This document shows positions 53,034-61,893 of a stretch of DNA of 64,000 nucleotides, in pieces. Below the pieces are notes generated by a model. That model was not told where the DNA came from, did no database searches, and worked only from the letters and a program-made list of their open reading frames with translations. Source of the stretch: Igneacidithiobacillus copahuensis (GTDB lineage: Bacteria; Pseudomonadota; Gammaproteobacteria; Acidithiobacillales; Acidithiobacillaceae); assembly GCF_018854015.1 (NCBI RefSeq), contig NZ_JAAXYO010000033.1:23432-87431 (forward strand). Reading direction: 5' to 3'. The translations under genes and the position numbers were made by a program. How positions within the stretch are numbered: position 1 is the stretch's first letter; every line of letters starts with the position of its first letter.

Positions 53034-54298
53034 GCCTGCGTACCGACCTTGCGCAGCAGCGCGTAGTAGAAGCCATCCATGTCGTCTTGCCCGGGGAGGC
53101 GTTGACCGCAGCGTGGGTCTGCCACCCGCACCGCGTCGCTGTGCCCGGCAAGGAAATCCTGTATCTGCGCTTCGTTTTCTTCCGGCAAAATGGAGCAAGT
53201 GCAGTAGAGCAGGCGCCCCCCCGGTCGCAATTGTTGCCAAAGACCGCGCAGCAGACGCGCCTGCTCGTCACGCAAGGCGACGAGGTCCGGTTCGCGGTGC
53301 AGGATATCCGGGTGGCGACGAATGATGCCGGTGGCACTGCAAGGCGCATCGAGGAGAATGGCATCGAAAAGTTGCTGGTTGCCCCAGGTCTCCGGCAAGG
53401 CGGCATCGGCCTCCCGCAGCTCGGCACTAAGGCCCTGCCGTTGCAACGCCTCCTGCAGGCGGCGCAGACGGGGGGCGGAGCGGTCCAGGGCCAGTATATT
53501 TGTGGCCCCCAAGGCAAGCAGATGCGCGGTTTTGCCGCCGGGCGCGGCGCAGGCATCGAGAACTTTTTCCCCCCGCTGGGGCGCGAGAATCTCCGCTGCC
53601 AGTTGCGCCGCGCCATCCTGCACCGTGACCCAGCCGGCATCCCAACCCGGCAGTTCGCGGACTGGCAAACTGCCGGGCAGGATCAGGGCGTCCGGCAATT
53701 GGGCATAGGTGCGGCTGGGGTGACCGCATTCTTGCAAGCGCCGTTGGTATGCATCGCGACTGAGCTGCTGCCGATTGACGCGCAACCACAGCGGCGCCGG
53801 CTGGAGATTGGCGGCGACGATGGCGGGCCAGTCCTCTGGATAGGCCGCCTGCAAGCGCTGCAGCAGCCACGCAGGATGGGATTCCGACGGCGACGCCGCC
53901 ACGGTGTCGAGCGCCGAACGCTCGCGCAGGTAGCGGCGCAGCACGGCATTGATCAGGCCTTTGGCCCAAGTCTTGCCGATCAGCTGGCTGGCCTCCACCC
54001 AGTCATTCACGATGGCAAAATCCGGGCGTTGCCCATGGCGCAATTCGTATAGCGCCAATTGCAGCAGGGCAAGCACCTGCTCATCCTGCTTGCCGGGGCG
54101 CAACAGACTCTGCAACGGTTCGCGCAGGGCTTGGCCCTCGCGCAGGGCGCCACTCAGCAACCATTGCAGGCTAGCCCGCTCTGCCCCCTGCAGGCCGGAG
54201 CGATCCAGGAGAAAGTCCAAGCGTTCCCCCGCCAACGCTGCCGGATAGGCCAGCAGAGCGGCGCGGCGCAGGCGCTTCCCCTGCACGGCCTCGCTCAA
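53030..54298 (-). CDS. rsmB: 16S rRNA (cytosine-967-C5)-methyltransferase
   Basis: RsmB (Sun, Fmu) methylates C967 of 16S rRNA. The 422 residues include an N-terminal NusB-like helical domain (about 1-140). The Rossmann methyltransferase domain has ACAAPGGKTAHLLALG as S-adenosylmethionine motif, LLDAPCSATGIIRRHPD (release cysteine) and LLYCTCSILPEENE (catalytic cysteine). It overlaps fmt upstream and ntrY downstream by 4 bases each, so def-fmt-rsmB-ntrY-ntrX-moaB reads as one operon. Confidence 0.96.
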   Translation of the reverse strand: MSEAVQGKRLRRAALLAYPAALAGERLDFLLDRSGLQGAERASLQWLLSGALREGQALREPLQSLLRPGKQDEQVLALLQLALYELRHGQRPDFAIVNDWVEASQLIGKTWAKGLINAVLRRYLRERSALDTVAASPSESHPAWLLQRLQAAYPEDWPAIVAANLQPAPLWLRVNRQQLSRDAYQRRLQECGHPSRTYAQLPDALILPGSLPVRELPGWDAGWVTVQDGAAQLAAEILAPQRGEKVLDACAAPGGKTAHLLALGATNILALDRSAPRLRRLQEALQRQGLSAELREADAALPETWGNQQLFDAILLDAPCSATGIIRRHPDILHREPDLVALRDEQARLLRGLWQQLRPGGRLLYCTCSILPEENEAQIQDFLAGHSDAVRVADPRCGQRLPGQDDMDGFYYALLRKVGTQA

Positions 54299-55230
54299 GC
54301 GAAAACCTCGCCCGCTTGCGGACGGTAGCCGCGCACGAAATCAGCACCGGAAAGTTGTGCCTTGCCCGCAGGTTGCACCCGGGTCAGCACCAGACTTCCC
54401 TGTCCACAAGCGACTTCCGGCCCTTCCGGCGTATTCGTGATCAGCGTGCCTGGTACGCCGCTGGCGCCGCCCAAACGCGCCGCCCAGACGCGTAACGGCT
54501 GCTCCCGAAAACTCGTGTGCGCCACCGGGTAGGGATGGTAGGCCCGAATCAGGCGTTCGCTGGTCGCGGCGTCCTGTGACCAGTCGATACGCGCCTCTTC
54601 CTTGCGCAGCTTTTTGGCGTAGATCGCTCGTTCGTGATCCTGGGGCTGGGGTCGAAGTTCCCCCAGCCACAGGCGGTCGAGGGCTTCGCAGAGGGCCTCG
54701 GCACCGAGTTCCGCCAGCCTGTCGTGCAGGCTGGCGCCGGTATCCGTATCCAGAATCGGCGTGCTGCGTGTCCACAGCACCGGGCCGCTGTCCAGTCCGG
54801 CTTCCATCTGCATGATACAGATCCCGGTTTTTTGATCGCCAGCAGCCAGCGCACGGACGATAGGAGCGGCACCGCGCCACGCCGGCAGGAGACTGGCGTG
54901 GACATTGATGGCGCCGAGGCGCGGCAGATCGAGCATCGCCTGCGGCAGAATCTGGCCAAAGGCAACGACAATGAGCAGATCGGGGGCCAACTGGGCCAAC
55001 CAGTCGAGGGTTTCAGGACTGCGGCTGGATTCCGGCTGTAATACCGGCAGCCCCGCCTGCATCGCCAGGGTCTTGACCGGACTCGCCTGCAGCTTGCGCC
55101 CGCGCCCCGCAGGACGATCCGGCTGTGTCAAAACGCCGACGACATGGTCCTGACGTGCCAACAGGTGAGCGAGCACGATTTGCGCGAACTCCGGCGTTCC
55201 GGCAAAGACGATGCGCCGGTCCTCAGCCAT
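54295..55230 (-). CDS. fmt: Methionyl-tRNA formyltransferase
   Basis: Fmt formylates initiator methionyl-tRNA with 10-formyltetrahydrofolate. The 311 residues include FAGTPEFAQIVLAHLL at the N-terminus and the folate-binding/catalytic NVHASLLPAWRGAAPIVRAL. A C-terminal OB-like tRNA-binding domain (about 205-305) is also present. It overlaps def by 8 bases upstream and rsmB by 4 bases downstream. The def-fmt-rsmB order is a common proteobacterial arrangement that joins protein start formylation and deformylation. Confidence 0.97.
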   Translation of the reverse strand: MAEDRRIVFAGTPEFAQIVLAHLLARQDHVVGVLTQPDRPAGRGRKLQASPVKTLAMQAGLPVLQPESSRSPETLDWLAQLAPDLLIVVAFGQILPQAMLDLPRLGAINVHASLLPAWRGAAPIVRALAAGDQKTGICIMQMEAGLDSGPVLWTRSTPILDTDTGASLHDRLAELGAEALCEALDRLWLGELRPQPQDHERAIYAKKLRKEEARIDWSQDAATSERLIRAYHPYPVAHTSFREQPLRVWAARLGGASGVPGTLITNTPEGPEVACGQGSLVLTRVQPAGKAQLSGADFVRGYRPQAGEVFA

Positions 55231-55726
55231 GCTGGCGCACCCGCTTTTCTGCCTTGCGGCGAATCAGGTTCTGTTTCAGGCGGGAAAGATGATCGACAAA
55301 GAGCACGCCATTGAGGTGATCGATTTCATGCTGCAGACAGACTGCCAGCAGGCCGTCGGCTTCCAGCTCCAGAGTCTTGCCACTGACGTCCTGAGCGCGC
55401 ACCTTGACCCGATCAGCGCGGCGCACGGTCTCGAGGACCCCAGGAACAGACAGACATCCCTCCTTCATCTCCTCCTCACCGGATTTCTCGATGATTTCGG
55501 GGTTGATGAGGGTCAGCAGCTCGTTGCGTCCATCGGAAACATCGACGACGATCAATCGCTGCCCGGCGGCCACCTGTGGTGCCGCAAGGCCGATGCCCGG
55601 GGCATCGTACATGGTTTCCGCCATATCATCCGCCAATTGACGGATTACCCGATCGATTCGTGCCACCGGCTGCGCCAGACCTTTGAGGCGGGTATCGGGA
55701 TATTCGACAATTTTCAAAAGTGCCAT
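55223..55726 (-). CDS. def: Peptide deformylase
   Basis: This Fe/Zn enzyme removes the formyl group from nascent proteins. From the ATG at 55726 (MALLKIVEYPDTRLKGLAQP) it has 167 residues. The frame is open upstream without a better start. The three family motifs are GIGLAAPQ (44-51), EGCLSVP (Cys91) and HEIDH (133-137, metal ligands). It is divergent from the LysM gene with about 75 bases between the starts and precedes fmt. Confidence 0.97.
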   Translation of the reverse strand: MALLKIVEYPDTRLKGLAQPVARIDRVIRQLADDMAETMYDAPGIGLAAPQVAAGQRLIVVDVSDGRNELLTLINPEIIEKSGEEEMKEGCLSVPGVLETVRRADRVKVRAQDVSGKTLELEADGLLAVCLQHEIDHLNGVLFVDHLSRLKQNLIRRKAEKRVRQHG

Positions 55727-55801
55727 AACCGGTCCGTTCTCGCAAAAATGGTTATCTTGGACTAATACTATGGGGCGCGGAAGTCCCAAGGAGATGAGAT
55801 C

Positions 55802-56854
55802 ATGCGGAAACGTGTTGTACCCCTGGCTATTGCCTGCGCCCTGCTGGGCCCTCTCGCCCCTGGCCTGGCACTCGCCGAGCCAGCAGCTGTCAGCCAGCAG
55901 TTGGGCAGTTATGTCGTACAACCCGGTGATACCCTATGGGGCATCGCCGCTCATTTTCTCAAAAATCCCTGGGAATGGCAGAAGATCTGGCGCGCCAATC
56001 CACAGATCCGCAATCCCAATCTGATCTACCCCGGCGATCGTATCGTCCTGTACCGGATGCCCAATGGCGAACCCGCCGTCGAGGTCATTCCCCTGCAACC
56101 CCAACTGCAGGTAGCGGCCATTCCCAGTTACCATACGGGTATCATCATGCCCTTTCTGCACAGCCCGGCCATCGTCGCCAACAAGCAGGAGTACGACAAA
56201 CTGCCCTATCTCGCTGCGGCACTGCATGAGCGTCCCGCCTATACCGCCGGGGACAAGGTCTTCGTCAGCGGCCTCGACCAGGCTGCGGTGGGCACCCGCT
56301 ACAGCATCGTGCGTCTGGGTACAGAGCTGCATCGCCTGGCCGACCCCAAGCCACTAGGCTACAGCATGGTCAACCTGGGCACGGCAGAGGTACTGCGCAA
56401 CGGTAGTGAGGCAGAAATTCGTATTCTCTCAGCGCGGCGGGAAATCGATCTGGGCGACCGTCTGGTGCCGATCAGCCAGAGTCCGGCGCCACACTATTTC
56501 CCGAGCGCGCCCAAGCGGGCCGTCGCGGCACAAATCGTCGCCAAAACCAACAACGCCGAAGAACTCACGGTAGGGCAGGTGGTCATCCTCGATCAGGGCG
56601 CAAATGCCGAGTTGGAACCGGGCAACGTGATGGAGATCGACGACTCGGCACGGATGGGCAAGAATGCCGTCACCGGCAAGGATTTCCCCCTGCCCCCGGA
56701 AAAAATTGGTAGCCTGATGATTTTCCGCGTCTTCCCCCAGGTGTCTTATGCCGTCATCACCTCGGCAACGCGCGGCATTCCCTTGGGCGCCAATGTTTAT
56801 TACCCGGTTGCCGGACCGGCAAAACTGCAGCAAGAGGCTCAACTCACTCCTTGA
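55802..56854 (+). CDS. LysM-domain protein, secreted or periplasmic
   Basis: The 350-residue product has a signal peptide (MRKRVVPLAIACALLGPLAPGLALA). A LysM domain (about 38-86, with VVQPGDTLWGIAAHFLKNP) binds peptidoglycan. A long C-terminal domain of unknown function follows, containing a segment HYFPSAPKRAVAAQIVAK. Genes of this type lie between def and dprA in many proteobacteria. The stop overlaps the TTG start of dprA, so both are coupled. GGAG precedes the ATG. Confidence 0.92.
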   Translation: MRKRVVPLAIACALLGPLAPGLALAEPAAVSQQLGSYVVQPGDTLWGIAAHFLKNPWEWQKIWRANPQIRNPNLIYPGDRIVLYRMPNGEPAVEVIPLQPQLQVAAIPSYHTGIIMPFLHSPAIVANKQEYDKLPYLAAALHERPAYTAGDKVFVSGLDQAAVGTRYSIVRLGTELHRLADPKPLGYSMVNLGTAEVLRNGSEAEIRILSARREIDLGDRLVPISQSPAPHYFPSAPKRAVAAQIVAKTNNAEELTVGQVVILDQGANAELEPGNVMEIDDSARMGKNAVTGKDFPLPPEKIGSLMIFRVFPQVSYAVITSATRGIPLGANVYYPVAGPAKLQQEAQLTP

Positions 56855-57924
56855 AACACTCCGCTTGGCTTGCCCTCCTGCGCTGCCCCGGTCTCGGCCC
56901 ACGACGGCAGCGCCTCTTGCTGGAACAACAGGAGTCTGCGGAGGCATGTTTTGGCGTGCGCCATCCCGATCTCCCTGCCGTCAGTCAGGAGTGGCTGCGC
57001 CGGGACCCGGAAGACTGCCTGACGGATGCCGATCGCCAATGGTTGGCAAACGCCGAGCAGGATCTCTGTACCTGGTTCGATGACGATTATCCCCCCTTGC
57101 TGCGGGAAATTGCCGATCCGCCCATGGCCCTGTTTCTGCGCGGTCAGCGCGCCCGGCTGCGCGACCCACTTTTCGCCATTGTCGGCAGCCGCAACCCGAC
57201 GCCGGTGGGGAATGCCACAGCCCGTGCCTTTGCCGAGGAGCTGGGCAAGAACGGACTGGTGATTGTTAGTGGCCTGGCCATCGGCATCGACGCCGCCGCG
57301 CACCAGGGTGCCCTGCATTCGGGTACCATCGGGGTACTGGGCACCGGCACCGATCTGATCTATCCGCGCGAAAATCTGGACCTCGCCCGCGCCATTCTGC
57401 CGACTGGCCTCATCATCAGCGAACAGCCCCCCGGCACCCGCGTCCATCGTGGCCTCTTTCCCCGCCGTAATCGGCTGATCAGCGGGCTTTGCCTAGGAAC
57501 TTTGGTGGTCGAGGCAGCGGAAAATAGCGGCTCCCTGATCACCGCCCGTCTGGCCATGGAACAGGGCCGTGAGGTCTTTGCCATCCCTGGCTCGATCCAC
57601 AGCCCTCTGGCCCGCGGTCCCCATCGTCTGATTCGGGACGGGGCCAAGCTGGTTGAGACAGCACAGGATATTCTCGAAGAGCTGGGACCTCTTTTTGCTG
57701 CCAGTCAGAGTGCTACGGTACGGGAACTGCGGCAGCCGGAAGACGAAACAGAACGTCAGGTATGGGCGGCACTGGGACAGGAAACCCTGAGCAGTGAGGA
57801 GATTGCCAGCCGCTGCGGATTGACGCTCCCGGCGCTTTCGTCCATCCTCTTGCACATGGAAATCCAAGGATATATCGCCTCCTGCCCTGGGGGGCGTTTC
57901 TGTCGCCTTCCCAATACCAACTAG
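56851..57924 (+). CDS. dprA: DNA-processing protein DprA
   Basis: DprA loads RecA on incoming single-stranded DNA during natural transformation. The 357 residues start with TTG at 56851, overlapping the upstream stop. They show an N-terminal helical domain (about 1-70), the Rossmann core with AIVGSRNPTPVGNATAR, VSGLAIGIDAAAHQGAL and FPRRNRLISGL, and a C-terminal winged helix (about 295-350). No competence genes are seen in the window. It is followed by smg after 9 bases, a conserved order in many proteobacteria. Confidence 0.96.
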   Translation: MKHSAWLALLRCPGLGPRRQRLLLEQQESAEACFGVRHPDLPAVSQEWLRRDPEDCLTDADRQWLANAEQDLCTWFDDDYPPLLREIADPPMALFLRGQRARLRDPLFAIVGSRNPTPVGNATARAFAEELGKNGLVIVSGLAIGIDAAAHQGALHSGTIGVLGTGTDLIYPRENLDLARAILPTGLIISEQPPGTRVHRGLFPRRNRLISGLCLGTLVVEAAENSGSLITARLAMEQGREVFAIPGSIHSPLARGPHRLIRDGAKLVETAQDILEELGPLFAASQSATVRELRQPEDETERQVWAALGQETLSSEEIASRCGLTLPALSSILLHMEIQGYIASCPGGRFCRLPNTN

Positions 57925-57933
57925 GGGTCTGCC

Positions 57934-58374
57934 ATGGAAGACGTCATCGACATCATCAGTTACCTGCTCGACCACCTCGACGACGACGAGGAAAACAGCG
58001 AGATCGAGGAGCAACTGCTCGCCGCAGGGTACCCGGAAGAGGGAATTCAGCGTGCCCTCGACTGGATGGATGGCTTCGACGAAGACCACAGCCCCGAAAA
58101 CAGCCGCTCTGCCATCCGCAGCTATCAACCCTGGGAAAATCTGCAGTTGTCGGTGGCAACGCGAGGGCAGCTAGCGGAATGGGAACATCTGGGCGTCATC
58201 AACAGCAGTATCCGGGAGCGCATTATCGACCGTCTTCTGGCCCTGGAACTGGAAGAAACCGACCTGGAGACCCTCGACTGGGTCGCCTTTCTGGTCATGG
58301 TCAACGAGGACGGCCCCGACGGCTACTGGATGGACCAACTTCTCAGCCCCGATGGCCGTCGTATCCTGCACTGA
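57934..58374 (+). CDS. smg: Smg protein (DUF494)
   Basis: This 146-residue acidic protein of the Smg/DUF494 family lies between dprA and topA, the usual place. It begins MEDVIDIISYLLDHLDDDEE and has the family segment TRGQLAEWEHLGVINSSIRE. The role is unknown. It is probably cytosolic, with no signal peptide or helix. Its stop is 3 bases ahead of topA, so co-transcription is likely. Confidence 0.93.
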   Translation: MEDVIDIISYLLDHLDDDEENSEIEEQLLAAGYPEEGIQRALDWMDGFDEDHSPENSRSAIRSYQPWENLQLSVATRGQLAEWEHLGVINSSIRERIIDRLLALELEETDLETLDWVAFLVMVNEDGPDGYWMDQLLSPDGRRILH

Positions 58375-58377
58375 CGC

Positions 58378-60831
58378 ATGACCCACTTGCTGATTGTCGA
58401 GTCGCCAGCGAAGGCGAAAACCATCCAGAAGTATCTGGGCGGCGACTTTGCGGTGCTTGCCTCCTACGGCCATGTGCGCGATCTGCTGCCGAAGGAAGGG
58501 GCCGTCGATACCGAACACGATTTTGCCATGCGCTATGCGGAAATCGCACGCAACGGCAAACATGTCGATGCCATTGCCAGTGCATTGCGCAAGGCCGATA
58601 GTCTCTGGCTCGCCACCGACCCGGATCGCGAGGGCGAGGCGATCTCCTGGCACCTAGTAGAGCTGCTGCGCGACAAGAAGTTGCTCGACGGCAAACCGGT
58701 ACAGCGGGTGGTTTTCCATGAAATCACCCCGCGCGCGGTGCAGGACGCCGTGGCGCATCCGCGTGCGATTGCCATGGATCTGGTCAATGCCCAGCAAGCG
58801 CGCCGCGCGTTGGATTATCTCGTCGGTTTCAATCTCTCGCCGCTGCTCTGGCGCAAGGTACGCCCCGGTCTTTCCGCCGGTCGCGTGCAGAGCGCAGCCC
58901 TACGCATGATCTGCGAGCGTGAGGCCGAAATCCGCGCCTTCGTTGCGCGCGAATATTGGACCCTGAGCGCAGAGCTGGAGCAGGAGGAAAAGCGTTTTTC
59001 CGCACGCCTCAGCCAGTGGCAGGAGAAAAAGCTCGAGCAATTCGACATTCCCGATGCGGCGGCTGCCGAGGCGATACGCAGCGAGATCCTCGCCGACCTC
59101 AAGCGCCAGCCGCTCCAGGTAATCAAGGTCGAGCGCAAGCAGCGTCAGCGGCAACCGGCCGCGCCGTTTACCACCTCGACCCTGCAGCAGGAGGCCTCAC
59201 GCAAACTCGGCTTCAATGCCAGCCGTACCATGCGCGTTGCTCAACAACTTTACGAAGGCATCAGTATCGGTAACGAGACCGTTGGTTTGATCACCTACAT
59301 GCGTACCGATGCGGTGAATCTCTCCGAAGATGCCATTGCCGCCCTGCGCGACTTCGTGCAACAACACTTTGGCAGCGAATATCTCCCCAAAGAGGCGCGT
59401 CGTTTCAAGACCAAGGCCAAAAATGCCCAAGAAGCCCACGAGGCCATCCGCCCCACCGACATCCGCCGTCACCCCGATAGTCTGCAGGGCCGCCTCGACA
59501 AGGATCAATGGCGTCTGTACGACCTGATCTGGAAACGCGCCGTCGCCTGCCAGATGGCCGCGGCACAGCTGGATCTGGTAGCCGTTGATTTCACTGCGGA
59601 GAGTCACTGGCAACTGCGTGCCAATGGTTCGACGGTCACCTTTCCCGGTTTTCTCGTGGTCTATCAGGAAGGCAAGGACGAGCAGGACGAAGACGACGAG
59701 CAACGCCTGCTGCCTGCCCTGCAAAACGGCGATCAACCCGCCTTTCATGGGATCGAAGCCGAACAGCATTTCACCGAGCCGCCGCCACGCTACAGCGACG
59801 CAACCCTGGTCAAGACCCTGGAGGCGCATGGAATTGGTCGACCCTCCACCTACGCGAGCATCATCCAGACCCTGCAGAACCGGGAATATGTTGCGGTGGA
59901 ACAGCGGCGTTTTCACCCTACCGACTTGGGGGAGGTAGTCAACCAGTTTCTGGTGCAGCATTTCGACCAATATGTTGACTATGGCTTCACCGCCGAGCTC
60001 GAGGACCAGCTCGATGCTATCTCCCGCGGCGAGAAAGACTGGCAGCCAGTACTGAAGGCCTTCTGGCAGCCTTTTCATGAGCGGCTGGAAGAGAAGGCCA
60101 ATATCAGTCGCTCCGAGGCAACCAGCGAGGCGATCGACGAAAACTGCCCGGAATGCGGCAAACCGCTACGACTCAAGCTGGGGCGCTACGGTCGCTTCAT
60201 CTCTTGTAGTGGCTATCCCGACTGCAATTACGCCCGCCCCATCGACGGTCCGCGTGAGGCACCGGAGCCGGTCGGACGCGACTGTCCTGATTGCGGCAAG
60301 GCCTTGGTCTATCGCCAGGGGCGCTACGGTCGCTTCATTTCCTGCAGTGGTTACCCCAGCTGCAAATATCTGGAGAGCCTGAACACACCCAAATCCACCG
60401 GCGTCACCTGTCCAGACTGTGGCAGCGGCGAGTTGGTGGAGAAGCGCAGCCGCTACGGCAAGGTCTTCTACTCCTGCAACACCTACCCCAAATGCAAATA
60501 CGCCGTGTGGGGAGAACCCGTCGCCCGCGCCTGCCCACGCTGCACTTGGCCAGTGCTGTATAAAAAGAGCACCAAGCGTCGCGGTGAGGAGTTGGTCTGT
60601 CCACAGGCCGACTGCGCCTTCCATTTTCCAGAAGCGGCGGAACCGACCGAAATCGAAGAATTGTTGCGCGACTATCTACCGCCGGAGCCCAAAGCAGAGG
60701 AGGAACGGACCGACAACAGCGCGAAAAAGGGCGCGCGTCGAAGCCCGAGCACCGCGAAAAAGGCAAGTAGCAGCAAGAAGTCCGCCGGCGCTAAAAGCAC
60801 CCGCAAAAAATCCAGCCCTGCCAAGGTTTGA
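58378..60831 (+). CDS. topA: DNA topoisomerase I
   Basis: TopA relaxes negative supercoils by a type IA mechanism. The 817-residue protein begins with the TOPRIM domain (LLIVESPAKAKTIQKYL, DPDREGEAISW). The catalytic tyrosine is Tyr307 in GLITYMRTDAVNLS. C-terminal zinc-binding modules are at about 580-745: CPECGKP and CSGYPDC, CPDCGKA and CSGYPSC, CPDCGSG and CNTYPKC, CPRCTWP and CPQADC. A Lys/Ser-rich tail (about 780-817) completes the protein and could contact DNA or RNA polymerase. It is followed by fdxA after 3 bases. Confidence 0.97.
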   Translation: MTHLLIVESPAKAKTIQKYLGGDFAVLASYGHVRDLLPKEGAVDTEHDFAMRYAEIARNGKHVDAIASALRKADSLWLATDPDREGEAISWHLVELLRDKKLLDGKPVQRVVFHEITPRAVQDAVAHPRAIAMDLVNAQQARRALDYLVGFNLSPLLWRKVRPGLSAGRVQSAALRMICEREAEIRAFVAREYWTLSAELEQEEKRFSARLSQWQEKKLEQFDIPDAAAAEAIRSEILADLKRQPLQVIKVERKQRQRQPAAPFTTSTLQQEASRKLGFNASRTMRVAQQLYEGISIGNETVGLITYMRTDAVNLSEDAIAALRDFVQQHFGSEYLPKEARRFKTKAKNAQEAHEAIRPTDIRRHPDSLQGRLDKDQWRLYDLIWKRAVACQMAAAQLDLVAVDFTAESHWQLRANGSTVTFPGFLVVYQEGKDEQDEDDEQRLLPALQNGDQPAFHGIEAEQHFTEPPPRYSDATLVKTLEAHGIGRPSTYASIIQTLQNREYVAVEQRRFHPTDLGEVVNQFLVQHFDQYVDYGFTAELEDQLDAISRGEKDWQPVLKAFWQPFHERLEEKANISRSEATSEAIDENCPECGKPLRLKLGRYGRFISCSGYPDCNYARPIDGPREAPEPVGRDCPDCGKALVYRQGRYGRFISCSGYPSCKYLESLNTPKSTGVTCPDCGSGELVEKRSRYGKVFYSCNTYPKCKYAVWGEPVARACPRCTWPVLYKKSTKRRGEELVCPQADCAFHFPEAAEPTEIEELLRDYLPPEPKAEEERTDNSAKKGARRSPSTAKKASSSKKSAGAKSTRKKSSPAKV

Positions 60832-60834
60832 AGC

Positions 60835-61167
60835 ATGACCTACGTTGTCACCGAAAATTGTATCGAATGCAAATATACCGATTGTGCCGAAGTCTGCCCT
60901 GTCGAATGCTTTCACGAGGGGCCTAATTTTCTGGTCATCGACCCTGCCGAATGTATCGACTGTGCGGCCTGCATTCCCGAGTGTCCGGCTGACGCGATCT
61001 ATGCTGAAGATGAAGTGCCTGACGACCAGAAACATTTCACCGCCCTGAATGCAGAACTCACCCGCCACTGGCCTGTCATACTGCGTAAAAAGGCGGCCCT
61101 GCCCCAGGCAGAAGAGTTCAAGGGGAAGAAAGACAAGCTGCCGCTGCTGCGGCGCGATCGGCCCTGA
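60835..61167 (+). CDS. fdxA: 7Fe ferredoxin (3Fe-4S and 4Fe-4S)
   Basis: This is a small electron carrier. The 110-residue protein starts MTYVVTENCIECKYTDCAEV. Clusters are bound by the Cys pattern in ENCIECKYTDCAEVCPVECF and in ECIDCAACIPECPADAI. The second motif has the full CxxCxxCxxxCP pattern, and the first departs from it as in 7Fe ferredoxins of the FdxA type. A C-terminal extension of about 55 residues follows. It sits behind topA, a position also seen in related genomes as I recall. Possible partners are Fe-S enzymes such as IspH. Confidence 0.94.
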   Translation: MTYVVTENCIECKYTDCAEVCPVECFHEGPNFLVIDPAECIDCAACIPECPADAIYAEDEVPDDQKHFTALNAELTRHWPVILRKKAALPQAEEFKGKKDKLPLLRRDRP

Positions 61168-61170
61168 CCG

Positions 61171-61184
61171 GTTTCACGTGAAAC
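61171..61184. other. parS site between fdxA and minC
   Basis: GTTTCACGTGAAAC is a perfect 14-base palindrome and equals the core of the bacterial parS consensus. With flanks it reads GGTTTCACGTGAAACA. It ends one base before the minC ATG, in the place of the ribosome-binding site. A ParB gene lies 16 kb away, so this is very likely a centromere element. Confidence 0.85.
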
Positions 61185-61877
61185 ATGAATCCTACCCCGA
61201 AATCGATCCTGCGCCTTAGTGGCGGGGTATTCACCCTCAGCGTCTTGCGTCTGACGGACGCCTCTGTCAAGACCTTGCAGGCAGAACTTGCGGCCCAGGG
61301 ATCCGCGTTGCGTCTGGTAGAGGGGGCAGCGGTCGTCCTGGACCTGACCGACATCGATCCCTCACTTTCCCTACCTTATACCGAATGGCTGGAGACTCTC
61401 CGCGAAGCCGGCTGTTTTCCCATCGGCGTGCGCAATGTCAGCGACGAACAAGCGGAAGCCGCGGCTGCTCTCGGGCTACCCCACCTGCGCGGCAGCGACG
61501 CCAAGATCGCCACTGCGCCTTCCAATGTGCCGCTGGTGACGCATGCCGCTGCCGGTAGCGTATTCAGCCAGCCCCTGCGCTCAGGTCAGCGCCAGTACGC
61601 GCGGGGTGGCGATCTGGTCTGCCTGGGCGCCGTCAACGCTGGTGCCGAAGTCTTGGCCGACGGGCATGTCCACGTCTATGGCCCCTTACGCGGCCGGGCC
61701 CTGGCGGGCGTTCAGGGAGACGAATCGGCACGTATTTTCTGCCAACGTCTGGAGGCCGAGCTGGTAGCCATTGCCGGCGTCTACATGACCCTTGACGCGG
61801 AGCACCCTCTTTGGGGCAAAGCTGCACAGGTTTCCCTCGATGGTGAACACCTGCATATAATCGCGTTGGAGAATTAA
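61185..61877 (+). CDS. minC: Septum-site determining protein MinC
   Basis: MinC inhibits FtsZ polymerisation away from midcell. The 230 residues comprise an N-terminal FtsZ-inhibiting domain (about 1-100) and a C-terminal beta-helix domain (about 120-225) with QPLRSGQRQYARGGDLVCLG and DGHVHVYGPLRGRALAGVQG, family signatures. The start at 61185 lies directly behind a parS palindrome and has no recognisable Shine-Dalgarno. It is followed by minD after 16 bases in the standard minCDE order. Confidence 0.95.
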   Translation: MNPTPKSILRLSGGVFTLSVLRLTDASVKTLQAELAAQGSALRLVEGAAVVLDLTDIDPSLSLPYTEWLETLREAGCFPIGVRNVSDEQAEAAAALGLPHLRGSDAKIATAPSNVPLVTHAAAGSVFSQPLRSGQRQYARGGDLVCLGAVNAGAEVLADGHVHVYGPLRGRALAGVQGDESARIFCQRLEAELVAIAGVYMTLDAEHPLWGKAAQVSLDGEHLHIIALEN

Positions 61878-61893
61878 TACAGGAGAGAAACTC

